Assembly: GCA_004558485.1 (NCBI GenBank) | Contig: SFCS01000013.1 | Coordinates: forward strand, 1 to 33,487 | DNA from: Ruminococcus sp. | Lineage (GTDB): Bacteria > Bacillota > Clostridia > Oscillospirales > Acutalibacteraceae | DNA length: 33,487 nucleotides | Reading direction: 5' to 3' | In this document: positions 31,733-33,487 of the stretch, piece by piece | Numbering within the stretch: position 1 is the first letter of the stretch | Layout of the letters: the number at the start of each line of letters is the position of its first letter | Notes under the pieces: model-generated | What the model saw: the letters and a program-made list of their open reading frames with translations, nothing else | Told to the model about the DNA's origin: nothing | Database searches by the model: none | Position numbers and translations under genes: made by a program

Positions 31733-31761
31733 AAAACCTGTCGAGAAACTCGACAGGTTTT
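31733..31761 (-). terminator. intrinsic terminator of tRNA-Leu(GAG)
   Basis: AAAACCTGTCGAG (31733-31745) pairs perfectly with CTCGACAGGTTTT (31749-31761) around a 3-base loop. On the minus strand the stem ends in T4 and lies 10 bases after the tRNA. Confidence 0.82.
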
Positions 31762-31770
31762 CAAAAAAAC

Positions 31771-31854
31771 TGGTGCGAGGAAAGGGACTTGAACCCTCAC
31801 GTCAAAGACACACGCACCTCAAACGTGCCTGTCTGCCTATTCCAGCATCCTCGC
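31771..31854 (-). tRNA. tRNA-Leu, anticodon GAG
   Basis: An 84-nt class II tRNA with encoded CCA (31771-31773). The acceptor stem GCGAGGA pairs with TCCTCGC. The anticodon stem CACGT/GCGTG encloses TTGAGGT, giving anticodon GAG. The variable arm TGTC-TTT-GACG is of the leucine type, and the T-loop is TTCAAGT. Confidence 0.95.
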
Positions 31855-31874
31855 ATATCTCTTGGGACTGTGTT

Positions 31875-31903
31875 ATTATAGCACCCCGCATCCGCGTTGT
31901 CAA
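31875..31903 (-). promoter_or_regulatory. consensus sigma-A promoter of tRNA-Leu(GAG)
   Basis: On the minus strand TTGACA (31898-31903) and TATAAT (31875-31880), both perfect consensus hexamers, are separated by 17 bases. They lie 20 bases before the tRNA 5' end. Confidence 0.93.
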
Positions 31904-31985
31904 TCATTTTTTGGAAATTCTGCTTTTAATTGTGCGCGACATGTGTTACAATACTACCATCGTATGATGCAAAGGGGAAATGTGT

Positions 31986-33487
31986 GTGCGTTTATTGGTT
32001 ATCGACGGCAACAGCATCGCCAATCGTGCTTTCTACGGCATCCGTCTTTTGTCCACAAAGGACGGACGGTTCACGAATGCCATTGTCGGTTTTTTGAACA
32101 TTTTGCAAAAGCTGCGGGAAATGAGCGAGGCAGATCATGTCGCTGTCGCTTTCGACGTGCACGCACCGACCTTCCGGCATCAGATGTACGCGGACTACAA
32201 GGCGGGCAGAAAGCCGATGCCGGAGGAGCTGCGGCAGCAGATGCCCGTTCTCAAGGATGTTCTGCGGTATATGGGCTATACCCTGGTCGAAAAGGCGGGC
32301 TATGAGGCGGACGACATTTTGGGAACGCTGTCCCGTGCCGCCGTACGGCAGGGCGGTGTTTGCTTTTTGGCGACGGGCGACCGCGATGCGTTGCAGCTGG
32401 TGGATGAAAAGGTCACGGTGCTGTTGGCGGCAACAAAGGGCGGACAACCCGACACCACCGCCTATACGCCCGAAAAGATTATGGAAAAATACGGGATGCC
32501 GCCGCGGCGGCTCATCGATCTCAAAGCGCTGATGGGGGATGCCAGTGACAATATTCCCGGCGTCGCCGGTGTCGGCGAAAAAACGGCGCTGGAGCTTTTG
32601 CATCGTTTTTCCTCGCTCGATGAGCTGTACAGCGCTCTGGATACCGCCGATCTGCGCCCTGCACTGCGGCAAAAGCTGGAAAACGGCAAGGCGGCGGCAT
32701 ACGAAAGCTATGCGCTCGGCACGATCTGCCTTTCTGCGCCGATCGGGACAGACATGGCGCAGTATGCCGTTGCGCCGATGGATCGCGGCGCACTGACAAC
32801 GCTTTTGACCGATCTGGAGCTTTTCAAGTGGATCGAGCGATTGGGTCTCAACGGCACACAGCTCGGCTTCGAGGACATTGCCGACGAACCGTTGCCGGAG
32901 GTGATCTCCGAGGACGTCGCGCCGTTTTTAGATGCTGCGCGGCAGGAAAAGCGGATGGATCTGCTTTTCTGCGCACCGGACACGGTGATTGTGACAAGAG
33001 ACGGGCATGTGGCACAGACTGCACTTTCGGAGGGGGTGGCGGCGCTTTTGTGCGACCCCACGATCACAAAACGCACGCACAATGTAAAACCGCTGTATGC
33101 CGTGCTGCTGCAAAAGGGAAAGCGTCCTGCGGGCTTCGCCATGGACACCATGCTTGCGGCATATCTTTTAGATCCGCTGTTATCGGGGTATGCCCTGCCG
33201 CGCGTTGCACAGCAATACGGCGGCGTGCACACCGCCGTTGCCGCCGACACGCCCCTGTTGCAGCAGGCAGCATTCTTCTCCGCGACAGCGGACGCACTGG
33301 AAACCGCCGTCAGGGAGGCGGGACAGGAGCAGCTTTTGCACGAGGTCGAGCTGCCGCTAGCCGAGGTGCTTGCGTCCATGGAAAACGACGGCTTTTTGGT
33401 GGATGCCGCGCGCATCGCCGCCTACGGCGAAGAGCTGCAACAGCGCATACAATCTCTGGAAACCGCTATTTACGAGGCGGTGGGGTA
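31986..33487 (+). CDS. polA: DNA polymerase I, N-terminal 500 residues (3' end outside window)
   Basis: The frame is open to the right edge. The 5' nuclease domain is intact: LLVIDGNSIANRAFYGIRLL, Y106-EADDILG, TGDRDALQLV, and LKALMGDASDNIPGVAGVGEKTAL. In the following region (about 310-430) the DxE metal motif expected in a proofreading exonuclease is absent (RMDLLFCAPD), so the 3'-5' exonuclease is probably inactive, as in many Firmicutes PolA proteins. The polymerase domain begins near the edge (LAEVLASMENDGFLVD). The GTG start at 31986 has AGGGG eight bases upstream and gives the family N-terminus; an in-frame ATG at 31980 is too close to that site. TACAAT at 31947-31952 is a probable -10. 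Confidence 0.95.
   Translation, partial: MRLLVIDGNSIANRAFYGIRLLSTKDGRFTNAIVGFLNILQKLREMSEADHVAVAFDVHAPTFRHQMYADYKAGRKPMPEELRQQMPVLKDVLRYMGYTLVEKAGYEADDILGTLSRAAVRQGGVCFLATGDRDALQLVDEKVTVLLAATKGGQPDTTAYTPEKIMEKYGMPPRRLIDLKALMGDASDNIPGVAGVGEKTALELLHRFSSLDELYSALDTADLRPALRQKLENGKAAAYESYALGTICLSAPIGTDMAQYAVAPMDRGALTTLLTDLELFKWIERLGLNGTQLGFEDIADEPLPEVISEDVAPFLDAARQEKRMDLLFCAPDTVIVTRDGHVAQTALSEGVAALLCDPTITKRTHNVKPLYAVLLQKGKRPAGFAMDTMLAAYLLDPLLSGYALPRVAQQYGGVHTAVAADTPLLQQAAFFSATADALETAVREAGQEQLLHEVELPLAEVLASMENDGFLVDAARIAAYGEELQQRIQSLETAIYEAVG

Noticed and set aside
31696..31800. An upstream extension of the minus-strand membrane protein
   Set aside because: The extra residues would be translated from the tRNA-Leu terminator and the tRNA 3' end. 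GGAGGTG is correctly placed for ATG 31695.
31862..32305. A 147-codon plus-strand frame over the start of polA
   Set aside because: The overlapping frame from GTG 31986 encodes textbook PolA 5' nuclease motifs. This frame also starts inside the tRNA promoter.
1..33487. CRISPR arrays, insertion sequences, prophage or riboswitches
   Set aside because: No spaced direct repeats, transposase-like proteins, attachment sites or recognisable aptamer motifs were found on either strand by eye.

Overview
The window looks like chromosomal DNA of an anaerobic, G+C-rich member of the Clostridia, most like the Oscillospirales/Ruminococcaceae. This is inferred from gene content. It carries a yaaL-bofA pair (a gene order of endospore-forming Firmicutes), a Rex repressor, two [FeFe]-hydrogenases of the kinds found in Clostridia, an Hdr/Flx electron-bifurcation module, and a PolA whose proofreading site looks degenerate. 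Promoters are strong sigma-A type (TTGACA-17-TATAAT), and many short overlapping genes are preceded by GGAGG-like ribosome binding sites. No rRNA, CRISPR array, IS element or prophage was seen.

Region 1 (1-13233, + strand) is one long redox gene train of 14 genes, with overlaps or short gaps throughout. It begins with an HdrA that is cut by the left edge, then an MvhD/FlxD-like subunit, two iron-sulfur adaptor proteins (FlxC- and FlxB-like) and an FNR-type NAD(P)H/FAD subunit (FlxA-like). Directly attached are a soluble fumarate-reductase-like iron-sulfur subunit and flavoprotein, then a small PQ-loop membrane protein. I read this as a candidate NADH-dependent, flavin-based electron-bifurcating reductase in which an FrdAB-type module replaces the usual HdrBC. 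The flavoprotein has unusual active-site residues. The train continues with Rex (NADH/NAD+ sensing), two thioredoxin-fold [2Fe-2S] ferredoxins, a PAS-containing sensory [FeFe]-hydrogenase, a SpoIIE-type phosphatase and a second [FeFe]-hydrogenase (group B-like). NADH, ferredoxin and H2 sensing and turnover are thus grouped. A bidirectional terminator ends the train.

Region 2 (13320-21117) is mostly housekeeping: tRNA-Leu(UAA) on the minus strand, a divergent type IIA topoisomerase pair, secG, yaaL, bofA, a GT4 glycosyltransferase and pgeF. Downstream of pgeF lies about 150 bp of structured, protein-like intergenic DNA that may be a dispersed repeat.

Region 3 (21099-29262) is a uronate catabolism locus. 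A divergent AraC-type regulator faces uxaC, uxuA and an SDR reductase (likely fructuronate reductase). These are followed by two TIM-barrel sugar isomerase-like proteins and two tandem, clearly duplicated Gfo/Idh/MocA oxidoreductases. The last four resemble the toolkits used for oxidative handling of modified sugars or glycosides.

Region 4 (29277-33487) holds a D,D-carboxypeptidase whose ribosome binding site lies in a terminator-like hairpin. Next is a striking relic in which the 5' end of etfB is joined to the 3' end of a glcD-type gene, probably the remains of a deleted Etf-linked lactate dehydrogenase locus. It is followed by an unknown membrane protein and tRNA-Leu(GAG) on the minus strand, and the first 500 codons of polA, cut by the right edge.
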